From Aphrocallistes beatrix (lineage: Eukaryota; Porifera; Hexactinellida; Sceptrulophora; Aphrocallistidae): DNA of 64,000 nucleotides. Below the pieces are notes generated by a model. That model ran no database searches, was not told where the DNA came from, and saw only the letters and a program-made list of their open reading frames with translations. A program made the position numbers and the translations under genes. The DNA lies in contig OY725497.1 of assembly GCA_963281255.1 (NCBI GenBank), positions 1 to 64,000 on the forward strand, written 5' to 3'. Positions 31,382-41,203 of the stretch are shown here, in pieces. Within the stretch, counting starts at the first letter, position 1. The number at the start of each line of letters is the position of its first letter.

Positions 31382-34300
31382 ATGGCTTTCCCCAACAATA
31401 ATTACAATTCGAACAAAGATGCAACTGATGAAATATCTGGAGAGCAACAGCAATCCAATCGATATTTACGAACTGTTAAAAATGACGAAATGGATGCAAA
31501 ATTTGGATTTGAGCGATACCGTGATCGCACTGAAAAGCAGGGATATCTCCTCAATATGCACCCAGCCGACATCTTGGACGAAGACAAGAGGTTAGTGAGT
31601 GCAGTCGACTATTATTTCATTCAAGAAGATGGGAGAAGGTTCAAAGTCACACTTCCATTCAAACCCTATTTCTACATTGGAACAAAAAAAGGAACGGAGA
31701 AGGATGTCAGTGCTTATCTCTCTCGGAAGATGTCTGGAAGAATCGCAACTATAGATGTAATCGAAAAAGAAGATTTAGATCTGCCAAATCATTTGATCGG
31801 GCTAAAAGCAAAGTTTCTAAAATTGAACTTCTATTCAGTAGATGATCTAATGAAGGCCAAACGCGACCTTATGCCTGCAGTACGGAAAAACCAGAAATTA
31901 GCTAACCCGGTATATGACGAGAATCTGTTTTCACACAATCTCTCCGTATCCGAGGAAGCTATCTCCGCCGCCCTAAAAATAACTGACCAGCGTGAGAATA
32001 TAACAGATATCCGTGAGTATGATATCCCGTATCACGTTAGGGTCAGCATTGATTTGAAAATTTTCTGCGGCTTATGGTACCATGTAAAGGGGCGAGGAAG
32101 TGAGCCTCCAGAAATTAGGTTTCATGACGATCCCAATCGGCCAGAACCGATAGTGTTGGCATTTGATATTGAGACCACAAAACTGCCTCTCAAGTTTCCA
32201 GACTCAGCGACAGATTCAGTTATGATGATTTCATATATGATCGACGGGCAAGGCTACCTGATCACGAACCGAGAGATCATCTCCAAGGATGTGGAGGATT
32301 TCGAATTTACTCCAAGGCCGGAGTATCAGGGCCCATTCATAATTTTTAACGAGCTTGACGAGAAATCTCTTCTAGAGCGCTTTATTGAACATTTCAAGGA
32401 CGTAAGGCCAAATATCATAGTGACATATAATGGAGACGCGTTCGATTGGCCATTTATTGACGCAAGAATGGCCCATTTCAATATAAACTTAGTAGATGAG
32501 TTAGGGTTCTCGCCAGACAACCAAAACGAGTACAAGTCTCGACATGCGATTCATATGGATGCGTACAGGTGGGTGAAGCGAGACAGTTACCTTCCTGTTG
32601 GGAGCCAGCACCTGAAGGCGGCAACTCGCGCGAAGCTGCGCTACAATCCAGTCGAGATAGACCCAGAGGACATGTGTAGGATGGCGAGCGAGGATCCACA
32701 AGGCCTTTCTAACTACTCGGTTTCTGATGCAGTCGCTACATACTACCTATACATGAAATATGTGCATCCCTTTATTTTCGCCTTATCAACGATAATCCCT
32801 CTGGAACCTGACGAGGTGCTGCGGAAAGGATCTGGAACTCTGTGCGAGTCTCTGCTGATGGTTAAGGCATTTGAAGCAAACATAATATTTCCAAACAAGC
32901 AAGAAGCAATTCTGAACAAACTAACCAATGACGGGCATATGCTTGACTCTGAGACATATGTTGGGGGGCATGTAGAGGCGATCGAGGCCGGCGTTTTCCG
33001 AGCTGACATCCCTTTCCGCTTCAAAATTGTCCCAGACGCATGTCAACTGCTTATTGATGGAATAGAGGATACGATGAGACACACTATCGTAAAGGAGGAA
33101 GGTGTTCCAATGGAAAAAGTGTTGAACTTTGAAGAGGCGTGTGAGGAGATTCGTTGCAAGTTGGAAGATCTGAGGGATAATCCAATTCGACATGAAAAGA
33201 CGCTGATCTACCACCTTGACGTGGGAGCCATGTATCCTAATATTATCCTAACCAATCGGCTCCAGCCGTCTGCTATAGTCGATGAAGCTACCTGCGCAGC
33301 TTGTAGTTTCAATCGGCCTTCTTCGCGCTGTCAGCGGGAGATGGACTGGATGTGGAGAGGAGAGTATATGCCAGCCACGAGGAGTGAGATTCAGAACATT
33401 AGACAGCAATTAGAGGCAGAATTCATGTCATTGGTACCTGGAGAACCGCCCAAGCCATTCCATAGTTTCTCCAAAGAGGAACAAGCGAATCTAGAGAAGA
33501 AGAGACTTCAGGATTACTGTAGAAAAGCTTACAGAAAGATTCGTATTACAAGAGAGGAAGAGATATCAACGACAGTTTGTATGAGAGAAAATTCTTTCTA
33601 TGTAGATACAGTACGAGCGTTCAGAGATAGGAGATACGAGTTCAAAGGTCAGTTGAAATTGTGGAAGAAAAAACTTGATGCAGCAAAGGCATCTGTCGAT
33701 CCAAATGAAGTGAAAAGGTGTAATGGAATGGTCATCCTCTATGATTCCCTACAGCTAGCACACAAATGCATTCTCAATTCATTCTATGGTTACGTGATGC
33801 GCAAAGCTGCCAGATGGTACTCCATGGAAATGGCTGGTATTGTCTGCTACACAGGCGCCAAAATTATCACAAAAGCTCGTGAAATCGTTGAGCAAATCGG
33901 TCGCCCACTCGAACTTGACACGGATGGGATTTGGTGTATCTTACCTGTAAGCTTTCCGGAGAATGTAACCATCAACACAACTCATGAAAAGAAATCTAAA
34001 CTAACAATCTCCTACCCTGGCGCTATGCTGAATATCATGGTACAAGAAAGCTTCACGAATGACCAGTACCAAATCCTTCAGGATGACGAGAACCTTACCT
34101 ATGATATAAGGGTTGAAAATTCGATATTTTTCGAGGTCGATGGTCCTTATTTAGCTATGGTGCTACCAGCTGCAAAGGAAGAGGGCAAAAAACTTAAAAA
34201 AAGGTATGCCGTGTTTAATTTTGATGGTTCTCTTGCGGAATTGAAAGGATTTGAAGTGAAACGCAGAGGAGAGTTACAAATAATAAAAATATTTCAGTCA

Positions 34301-37300
34301 GAAGTATTCGACAACTTTCTCAAAGGAGAAACATTGGAAGAGTGCTTCGCTGAAGTTGCCAAAGTGGCAGACTATTGGTTAGATATATTATATAAAAAAG
34401 CTGAAAATATGGCAGATGAAGAACTGTTCGAATTGATCGCTGAGAATAGGAGCATGTCACGGAAGCTAGAAGATTATGGCGAACAGAAGTCTACATCCAT
34501 CAGCACTGCTAAGCGCCTAGCGGAATTTTTGGGTGATCAGATGGTGAAGGATAAGGGACTGGCCTGCAGGTTCATTATCGCGAAAAAGCCAGAGGGGGCT
34601 CCTGTCACAGAGAGAGCAATTCCACTCGCTATTTTCCATTCAGAGACTAGCGTCAAAAAGCACTACTTAAGGAAGTGGTTGAAAGATTCTTGTCTTAACA
34701 ATTTTGACATTCGCTTGCTTCTGGACTGGGATTATTACATAGAGCGGCTGAGTAGTACCATTCAGAAAATAATAACGATCCCTGCAGCACTCCAAGGTGT
34801 GAACAACCCAGTCCCCCGTGTTCAACATCCTGATTGGTTGCACAAGAGGCTGTTAGAAAAAAATGATGTTTTCAAACAAAAGCGCCTTTCTGACATATTT
34901 TGCCAAGTGAGTAGAGTGCAACACATAGAGAACGTAAATAAACAAAATGAGAATTCGATCAGCCGTAAAAGGAAGGCGTCGGAAATGGATATAGAAGAAA
35001 TAGGAAGCAGAAGGAGAAAGGATAAGATGGGGAAGTTTTCTAAATTGAAGCAGAATATTGCTAGTGGCCAAACAACTCGGGTGGACTGGAAAATAAAGTT
35101 AGGAGATCCACCCTCTATGGGCAGCAGTAAGGAAGAAATGGAAGAGTGGGTGGATTATCATAAGAAAAAGTGGTTGATTCAAAGGAAGAACAGGAAGATC
35201 GCAACAATGCAAAGTACAAATCAAAACGTAACTGCAGCAACTACCAAAACAAATAAACAAGAGAATCCCAGAAACCTAACAGGCTTCTTAAAGAAACAAG
35301 CGGCCTCACTAGGAGAAGACCTCTGGGAGGTGATCGAGATTTGTGATGGCTTCAGTCCTGGTCGTTTCAATCTGTGGGTACTACTCGGCGGAGACTTACA
35401 CAGTATCAAACTGGTAGTTCCCAGGATTTTCTACATCAACTGTAAAGCTCCTGAAGACTTCGAGCTGGAGGGGAGCGTCTGTAGAAAAGTAAACAAGCAC
35501 TTGCCACGCTCTTGTCCAGCGAAATATCTCTACGAGTTTCGAATTCCAGAAATTCAATTCATTGAACAAATCAACACATGGACGATGCAACTATCTGGGC
35601 CAAATGTCGAAGGGATTTACGAGACACAGGTCCCGCTGATGCTGCGAATCATCAAAGAGTTAGGTTGTGTGTGCGGAGTGAATTCTGACTTCTCAAGAAA
35701 AGTGATCAGAGGAGAGATTGATTTGTTCCAATTAGATCATCTGAGTATCAGACGTGAAGCAGAGTCAAGTTATTTACGGAAAGAAACAAAATTAATCTAC
35801 CTATACCAGAGTGGGAAAGAGACGAGAGGCATATTCGGGGTATTCATTACAGCGACTGGGAAGTGTCAAACGTATCTAGTGGATACAATTCGGAAGAACC
35901 ATCTCTCCAACTTGTCAAGTGTGTACGAGAAGGAATGGATTTCTGTGACTAGTGCTGCACAAGTTAACCCGCTCCCACAGAAGGAATATTCCTTTGAAAG
36001 TCGTGTTGATACTGAAGTTAAACAAACTTTCAAGTTCATAGAACGATTACTGGCGGATTACAAACGTGAAAAACGAGGTCCAACAATAGTCTTACTTCAA
36101 ACCAGCTTACCACGTGGAGAACTGTGCAGATCCATCCCATCACTCAGAGACTTCCCCCTCGTACAGCTGGTGTTCAGCGAGGGGGACAACAACTATCCAG
36201 CTCTCGACTGGCAGCGATCCGCTGCGAAAACGATGATCTCTTCTTTCCTAGTCTCTCTGCATAGTTTCGAGCTCCAAAAACAACTCTCAAGATATGGAGG
36301 CATACCAATCGGAAACATTTCACAAGATGTACTCGGTTTTATTGTGGATATATATTTTTCTCGGAACCTTACAAGTCATAACCATCTTCTCTGGGTGTCC
36401 AAGTCTCCAGATCCTGATCTGGGAGGGAAGCAACAGACCGACTTCCGATTCCTTTCCAATGCTTACGAAATGAAACAGGTGGAGATTAACAACCAAGGTT
36501 CTTATGCAACTGTTTGTATAGAATACGCAATCCACACCCTCGCACTGGTCGCCGTTCTCCAGTCGGCCCATATTAATGACTTCGAGGGGGGCGCGGTCTC
36601 TTCCATTAGTTTCGACTTCATACCCCAAGCCTCGCTGGAAGAAATGCTGGAGAGCGGGGTGAGTTCTAGCAACATTCTCTCTGCTTTCGACGAGGCAGCT
36701 CTCTGCTCTCCCACCTTTAAAATATTGAGGTCTATGGTGTGGAATTGGGTCCGAGACATTCATAAAGGGAACGAGATGGCGGACATCTTACAACAGCATT
36801 TTTACCGATGGTTAAAGTCGCCTTCATCCTTACTCTATGAGCCTGGACTCTGTCGAATGATTCACAAGCTGATGAAGAAAATATTCATGCAATTCATTGC
36901 AGAGTTCAAAAGGTTAGGAGCAACCATTGTGTACGCTTCTTTCAACAAGATAGTGATCTGCACGCGTAAGAAGAAGGTAGAAGACGCTCTCTCCTATGCA
37001 GAGTTTGTACTGAGCAGCATACACAACAAAGACCTGTTTCACTATGTGGGGCTTGAGCAGGTGCAGGCGTGGGAGTACCTTATGTGGATGGACACTTCGA
37101 ACTACGGGGGGGTACTGGTAGAAACGAGTGGGAGTGAGATAGTATCGGAGGAAAGGAAACTAGACATGAAGTGGAACGTTAGGGAGTTCCTCGCGACGGA
37201 GCCAGAGTACGAACAGATGTTCAGCAGACTGCTAGAGGAACATATCACGGAAGTTTACTCTCACGCGCATGAGGAATACAATTTAGCCAAAGAAGGGGAA

Positions 37301-38023
37301 ACTCCGATTTTGAGGAGAACTTCTACTCAGCAGCCTTCTGCCATTGGGATGAGTGTTCTCAATTTCACGATTCAGCGAGTAGAAAGTGTGGTCACGCAGC
37401 AGATGTATAAAATTGTTTATGACGTCATGCAGAGCCAAGATTATACCGAGTCTCAGGGGAAATCAGATCTGCTCAATTTCGTCAAGACTATTTGCAACAT
37501 TTTGGCTCTGGATTCCAACCTAGAAGCCCAGGTGACCAAGATCAAACGCGATCTTTTGAAGTTATTGAATGTGGGCGAATACTCGAAACAAGCCATGTTC
37601 GAGAATCCTTGCCACTCGTACATCCTGCCTCAAGTAATCTGTCAGTACTGCGATTACGCGAGAGATCTCGACGTTCTGAGAGATATGCATAATGTTTTTG
37701 AAGAGAAGAGAGGATGGCTAATTTGGAAATGTCAGTGTGGACAAGCATACGACAGAGATTTGATTGAATCCGAGTTAGTCGAGATAGTACAGAATCTCTC
37801 ACGCACCTATCTACTCCAAGATTTGGTCTGTCTCAAATGCAACCAGGTTAAAGCCGACCATATGTCACAGTTCTGTCCTTGTGCCGGCCGCTACTCTCGA
37901 ACCCTTTCGAATGACAAACTTTATGCTCAATTCGACGTGTTCGGGAACATAGCCAACGCATCCGGACTGACTTACTTGAGTGAAGTAGTGAATTGGCTGA
38001 AAGTTAGGAGCAAGAAATCTTGA
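31382..38023 (+). CDS. POLE: DNA polymerase epsilon catalytic subunit
   Basis: 2213 residues in one exon (human 2286). It is the leading-strand replicative polymerase with proofreading. Exonuclease: D262 and E264 (AFDIETTK), D352 (YNGDAFDWPF) and the YSVSDAVATYY block. Polymerase: D613 in LDVGAMYPNI, HKCILNSFYGYVMRKAARW, and D846/D848 in LDTDGIWC. The family-specific iron-sulfur CysX cysteines (TCAACSFNRPSSRC) are present. The C-terminal half keeps the inactive second polymerase fold, then CysA (CQYC ... CQC) and CysB (LVCLKC ... CPC) near the end. All catalytic residues are intact, so this is a functional gene and not a decayed retrocopy. It follows INF2 on the same strand. Confidence 0.98.
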   Translation: MAFPNNNYNSNKDATDEISGEQQQSNRYLRTVKNDEMDAKFGFERYRDRTEKQGYLLNMHPADILDEDKRLVSAVDYYFIQEDGRRFKVTLPFKPYFYIGTKKGTEKDVSAYLSRKMSGRIATIDVIEKEDLDLPNHLIGLKAKFLKLNFYSVDDLMKAKRDLMPAVRKNQKLANPVYDENLFSHNLSVSEEAISAALKITDQRENITDIREYDIPYHVRVSIDLKIFCGLWYHVKGRGSEPPEIRFHDDPNRPEPIVLAFDIETTKLPLKFPDSATDSVMMISYMIDGQGYLITNREIISKDVEDFEFTPRPEYQGPFIIFNELDEKSLLERFIEHFKDVRPNIIVTYNGDAFDWPFIDARMAHFNINLVDELGFSPDNQNEYKSRHAIHMDAYRWVKRDSYLPVGSQHLKAATRAKLRYNPVEIDPEDMCRMASEDPQGLSNYSVSDAVATYYLYMKYVHPFIFALSTIIPLEPDEVLRKGSGTLCESLLMVKAFEANIIFPNKQEAILNKLTNDGHMLDSETYVGGHVEAIEAGVFRADIPFRFKIVPDACQLLIDGIEDTMRHTIVKEEGVPMEKVLNFEEACEEIRCKLEDLRDNPIRHEKTLIYHLDVGAMYPNIILTNRLQPSAIVDEATCAACSFNRPSSRCQREMDWMWRGEYMPATRSEIQNIRQQLEAEFMSLVPGEPPKPFHSFSKEEQANLEKKRLQDYCRKAYRKIRITREEEISTTVCMRENSFYVDTVRAFRDRRYEFKGQLKLWKKKLDAAKASVDPNEVKRCNGMVILYDSLQLAHKCILNSFYGYVMRKAARWYSMEMAGIVCYTGAKIITKAREIVEQIGRPLELDTDGIWCILPVSFPENVTINTTHEKKSKLTISYPGAMLNIMVQESFTNDQYQILQDDENLTYDIRVENSIFFEVDGPYLAMVLPAAKEEGKKLKKRYAVFNFDGSLAELKGFEVKRRGELQIIKIFQSEVFDNFLKGETLEECFAEVAKVADYWLDILYKKAENMADEELFELIAENRSMSRKLEDYGEQKSTSISTAKRLAEFLGDQMVKDKGLACRFIIAKKPEGAPVTERAIPLAIFHSETSVKKHYLRKWLKDSCLNNFDIRLLLDWDYYIERLSSTIQKIITIPAALQGVNNPVPRVQHPDWLHKRLLEKNDVFKQKRLSDIFCQVSRVQHIENVNKQNENSISRKRKASEMDIEEIGSRRRKDKMGKFSKLKQNIASGQTTRVDWKIKLGDPPSMGSSKEEMEEWVDYHKKKWLIQRKNRKIATMQSTNQNVTAATTKTNKQENPRNLTGFLKKQAASLGEDLWEVIEICDGFSPGRFNLWVLLGGDLHSIKLVVPRIFYINCKAPEDFELEGSVCRKVNKHLPRSCPAKYLYEFRIPEIQFIEQINTWTMQLSGPNVEGIYETQVPLMLRIIKELGCVCGVNSDFSRKVIRGEIDLFQLDHLSIRREAESSYLRKETKLIYLYQSGKETRGIFGVFITATGKCQTYLVDTIRKNHLSNLSSVYEKEWISVTSAAQVNPLPQKEYSFESRVDTEVKQTFKFIERLLADYKREKRGPTIVLLQTSLPRGELCRSIPSLRDFPLVQLVFSEGDNNYPALDWQRSAAKTMISSFLVSLHSFELQKQLSRYGGIPIGNISQDVLGFIVDIYFSRNLTSHNHLLWVSKSPDPDLGGKQQTDFRFLSNAYEMKQVEINNQGSYATVCIEYAIHTLALVAVLQSAHINDFEGGAVSSISFDFIPQASLEEMLESGVSSSNILSAFDEAALCSPTFKILRSMVWNWVRDIHKGNEMADILQQHFYRWLKSPSSLLYEPGLCRMIHKLMKKIFMQFIAEFKRLGATIVYASFNKIVICTRKKKVEDALSYAEFVLSSIHNKDLFHYVGLEQVQAWEYLMWMDTSNYGGVLVETSGSEIVSEERKLDMKWNVREFLATEPEYEQMFSRLLEEHITEVYSHAHEEYNLAKEGETPILRRTSTQQPSAIGMSVLNFTIQRVESVVTQQMYKIVYDVMQSQDYTESQGKSDLLNFVKTICNILALDSNLEAQVTKIKRDLLKLLNVGEYSKQAMFENPCHSYILPQVICQYCDYARDLDVLRDMHNVFEEKRGWLIWKCQCGQAYDRDLIESELVEIVQNLSRTYLLQDLVCLKCNQVKADHMSQFCPCAGRYSRTLSNDKLYAQFDVFGNIANASGLTYLSEVVNWLKVRSKKS

Positions 38024-38381
38024 AACAACGACCGTATAGGTTTGTCCTATTACTAGTTGTCAATTTAGAATTTACTGTAATGTTTGTTTTCTTCAATTAT
38101 CACTTTGTATGTACAATACATTTAAGATCTACGAATATTGTTTGTCCTTCATTCTCAAAACTTACTTAGCGATTTCCTGATTGTAATATTTGGATGTAAT
38201 ACAAGTTCAAAAATATTTTGCAAAGGTAGTCATGTAATGTCTGTATAAACAATCTGCATGATAAATGAGCAAGCAATTAGTGGTCTCCAAGCAATAATCT
38301 TGGAATAATTTGTCGGGTTTCAACCAATAATAATGATTGAATAAATGACCTCCAGCCTGCAATAATGTTCGAAAAGCTTAC
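38024..38381. other. POLE downstream region
   Basis: 358 bp of AT-rich sequence. AATAAA at 38340-38345 is the only clear polyadenylation signal and is about 315 bp past the stop, just before the mariner. A short CAATAATCTTGGAATAAT-like word is repeated around 38290-38330. Nothing else is recognised. Confidence 0.5.
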
Positions 38382-38383
38382 TA

Positions 38384-39720
38384 CAGGGGCATTCAATAAA
38401 TACTAATCACACCCCACCAAAACAAAAAATAATTGTGTAAATTGGATGATTTTTACTAAGAATGTTCAAAGTAATCTCCTTTATACTTTACAACAGAATT
38501 TAGCCTTTTAATCCAATTTTCAAACGTCATCCTATACTCATCCTTGGGTATGACTTCGAGGTATTGGAAAATTGCCCGACCAAGGCTGAGCCGATCTTCA
38601 AATTCGCGTCCAGAGAGGTGATCTTTGAGTTTTCTGAACAGCCAGAAGTCACATGGGGCTATATCAGGGGAGTAAGGTGGGTGCAGGACTTCGTGCATAC
38701 CCATATCTTTAATTTTTTGCTTGACAGCCAAAGTTTTATGTGGTCTGGCATTATCATGCAAAATTTTGAGACCACGTGTTCCAGTCTTTGGACGACGCTT
38801 AAGGTACGATTTCTCAACTTCAGGTAACACAACATCAGCGTAGAATTGTCCAGTAAGTGTTTGGCCTTTGGGAACAGGGATCTGGGCTACAGGCCCTAGC
38901 CCATCGAAAAATATGCAGTATAAGACCTTCGGGGCACGAAAGTCGGACACACAAACAGCTGGGGGTACCTCTCCTTTTTTCAGCCATACCCTGCCATCTT
39001 GTTTTCTGATCGGTGGCTTGAATTGTATCCAAGTTTCATCCCCTGTTACTATCTCTAATAAACGTCTTGGGTCACACCATTCATAGATTGTGAGGTTTTC
39101 CTTGGCCATTTCGAGTCTAGCGGCCTTTTGTGGAGAAGTCAGGCAATGCGGTACCCATCGCACTTGGACCTTCCTCAGTTCCAACTCCGACTTCAGAATC
39201 GTGTGTGCACTTCCCGTTGAAATGCCAACATTGTTAGCTACGTCCTCAACCGAAGAATGGGGGAAAGAGTCGACGTATTCCTTTACCTCATTCAATTTGT
39301 CACTGTTGGTCGCCGGTTTTGGTGCTCCAGGACGAGGGGCGTCTTGGACAGAGGCCCTGCCTTCCCTGAACAGGTTTACCCATCTTCTGACAGTTGAATA
39401 TGATAGAGAATCTTCTCCACATATCATTGCCAGCTCCTCATAAATAGACTTTGGAGGGATTTCGAGGATAGTGCGAAATTTGACATACGTCCGTTGCTCA
39501 ATTTCAGAGTAATTAGGACAAGAAGCCATGCAAAATATGATAGTCCAAAATGTAGATATCTAAAATCACTGAAACTCGAGAAATAATGGAGTAATCAACT
39601 CCCTCTAAGTTTTGTTATAGAGTTAAAATATGGTTGTATATAATTGCATTGAGTTGACTGGGTTTGTAATACTCTTTCATTGAAATATATTTCGTGATTA
39701 GTATTTATTGAATGCCCCTG
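38384..39720 (-). mobile_element. full-length mariner transposon
   Basis: 1337 bp with 27-bp terminal inverted repeats that are identical (38384-38410 and 39694-39720, starting CAGGGGCATTC) and TA target duplications (38382-38383 and 39721-39722). It contains one intact transposase. Identical termini and an undamaged frame indicate recent insertion. It sits in the convergent gap between POLE and the NHL gene and disrupts neither. Confidence 0.97.
38456..39529 (-). CDS. mariner (Tc1/mariner superfamily) transposase
   Basis: 357 residues, uninterrupted. An N-terminal helix-turn-helix pair (about 20-115) binds the termini. The DDE catalytic domain has the first Asp in GDETW, the second in HDNARPH and the third in IAPCDFWLF. 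The last two are separated by 34 residues, the D34D spacing of true mariners. The linker signature is WVPHCLTSPQKAARLE. All catalytic residues and the full length (family about 345) are kept, so it could be active. It starts at the ATG at 39529, about 190 bp inside the right terminus. Confidence 0.97.
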   Translation of the reverse strand: MASCPNYSEIEQRTYVKFRTILEIPPKSIYEELAMICGEDSLSYSTVRRWVNLFREGRASVQDAPRPGAPKPATNSDKLNEVKEYVDSFPHSSVEDVANNVGISTGSAHTILKSELELRKVQVRWVPHCLTSPQKAARLEMAKENLTIYEWCDPRRLLEIVTGDETWIQFKPPIRKQDGRVWLKKGEVPPAVCVSDFRAPKVLYCIFFDGLGPVAQIPVPKGQTLTGQFYADVVLPEVEKSYLKRRPKTGTRGLKILHDNARPHKTLAVKQKIKDMGMHEVLHPPYSPDIAPCDFWLFRKLKDHLSGREFEDRLSLGRAIFQYLEVIPKDEYRMTFENWIKRLNSVVKYKGDYFEHS

Positions 39721-39804
39721 TACATAGTCTCCATGCAAATTCACAAATGAACTAACTCCATGCAAGGAACTAAAGGGAGATAATAGTTACAATTGCTAAC
39801 TATT

Positions 39805-41073
39805 TCAGAAGAATATAAGGCAGCCCTTATGTTTACTCTTGTCCACTACAATTACTCGACCCCTCAAGTCCAGAGCTAGCCCAGTAGGAGAAGAGAGAAG
39901 GTTAGAGCTCTTGCTTCCGAGCTGATGAATCTGTTTCCCATTCGAGTCGAAAATGTAGACACAGTTCCTTTTAAAGTCACTCAGGTATATGTTCCTTTCC
40001 ATATCGATGCAGAGGCAGTAAGGGTCTTCAGTCTGCTTGCCAATGCCGTTAGAAATCAGAGACCTCAATATCTGGTGCTCGAAGTTAAACACATGGATAC
40101 TGGGATTCGATTCGTCCAACACGAAAATCTCTTCGCTTGTCAACTTAATATCAATTGGGCACTCTAACCCCGTAGAGCCGAAAATACAGTCGAAATTCGA
40201 GTCTTGATCGAATACTTGGACCCTCGAATTTCCCCGCTCACAAACATAGAGGTAATTATTTCTCTTGTTGATGGACAGTCCTGTCGGGCCTTCTAGTTCT
40301 CCTTTTCTACGCCCCCTCTCGCCAATCTTGCCGATATACTGCCCTGTGAGTATTGTGTACTTCTGTATGTGGTGTCCAGCAAACTGAGATACATATATCG
40401 TATCGTCGCGAATAGCCAAGCCATCTGGAGTCTCCATCCTAACTGCGGAAGATCCCAGAGTTGAGACGTATTCTCCGTTTCTATCAAAGCGCTGCACTCG
40501 ATTGTTTCTCTTCTCAGAAACGAACAAATGTCCGGATCTACTGTCCACACAAATCACTCGCGGCGAGTCCAGTTCTCCGTCATTCGGGCCAACACGACAC
40601 CTCCTTATGGAGGGGTGCCCCTTGTCTCGGTACTCCACTTTAGGAGCGAGAGTGAATGAGTCCAACAACTGCACTTTACCTAAGTTTGGCACTTGTGCTA
40701 GGATAGATTCGTCCCAATCGAAATGAATGGATGTGGAGAGTAGCTGTTGCTCCAGCTCCCGGATCTTACTCTCAATGTTCTGCATGAATTCCATCTGCAT
40801 AGTTCTCAGCTCTGGATAGTTCAGATTCGATTTATTCTGATTCCGCATGTCTTCCAGCTCCATTTTCCTTCCCTGACACTCGCCCGCCTGAGTCCGATAG
40901 TATACTGCCGCCGCTTCTAACTCGGTGAGGAGGTCAGCCTCTCTCGCTCTCAAACCAGCTATCAATTCTGTAAACTTAGCTCGGATTTCAGTCTTCGCTT
41001 TCTCAATCATTTCTTCGAACCTTCTTTCTTCGTAAGTTCGATCTGGTCCCCCTTCAGGTACAGCTGTTGCCAT
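39805..41073 (-). CDS. coiled-coil NHL-repeat protein (TRIM-NHL-like without RING)
   Basis: 422 residues. The N-terminal 130 residues are a charged coiled coil with the pattern FTELIAGLRAREADLLTELE, like the coiled coil of TRIM proteins. The rest is an NHL beta-propeller of about six blades (SPRVICVD, TPDGLAIRD, GPTGLSINK, CPIDIKLT, DPYCLCID, SPTGLALD). No RING finger or B-box is present and there is no upstream exon room, so it is probably not an E3 ligase on its own. NHL propellers bind RNA or protein. Families with this architecture are common in sponges and some other invertebrates, as I recall. The target is unknown. Confidence 0.8.
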   Translation of the reverse strand: MATAVPEGGPDRTYEERRFEEMIEKAKTEIRAKFTELIAGLRAREADLLTELEAAAVYYRTQAGECQGRKMELEDMRNQNKSNLNYPELRTMQMEFMQNIESKIRELEQQLLSTSIHFDWDESILAQVPNLGKVQLLDSFTLAPKVEYRDKGHPSIRRCRVGPNDGELDSPRVICVDSRSGHLFVSEKRNNRVQRFDRNGEYVSTLGSSAVRMETPDGLAIRDDTIYVSQFAGHHIQKYTILTGQYIGKIGERGRRKGELEGPTGLSINKRNNYLYVCERGNSRVQVFDQDSNFDCIFGSTGLECPIDIKLTSEEIFVLDESNPSIHVFNFEHQILRSLISNGIGKQTEDPYCLCIDMERNIYLSDFKRNCVYIFDSNGKQIHQLGSKSSNLLSSPTGLALDLRGRVIVVDKSKHKGCLIFF

Positions 41074-41203
41074 AAGGGAAGCTTCAAATACAAAGTATGG
41101 CTAATTCAAGGGCAAAAGTACAAATTATTTGCATCAAGAGTCAAATAATAAAATAATCTACAACATTTTAAATTAATATTTGCGATTTAAGCAAGAATGG
41201 CTC

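Noticed and set aside
31382..38023. POLE as a processed retrocopy
   Set aside because: All catalytic and iron-sulfur residues are intact and most neighbouring genes are also intronless, so loss of introns in place is simpler.
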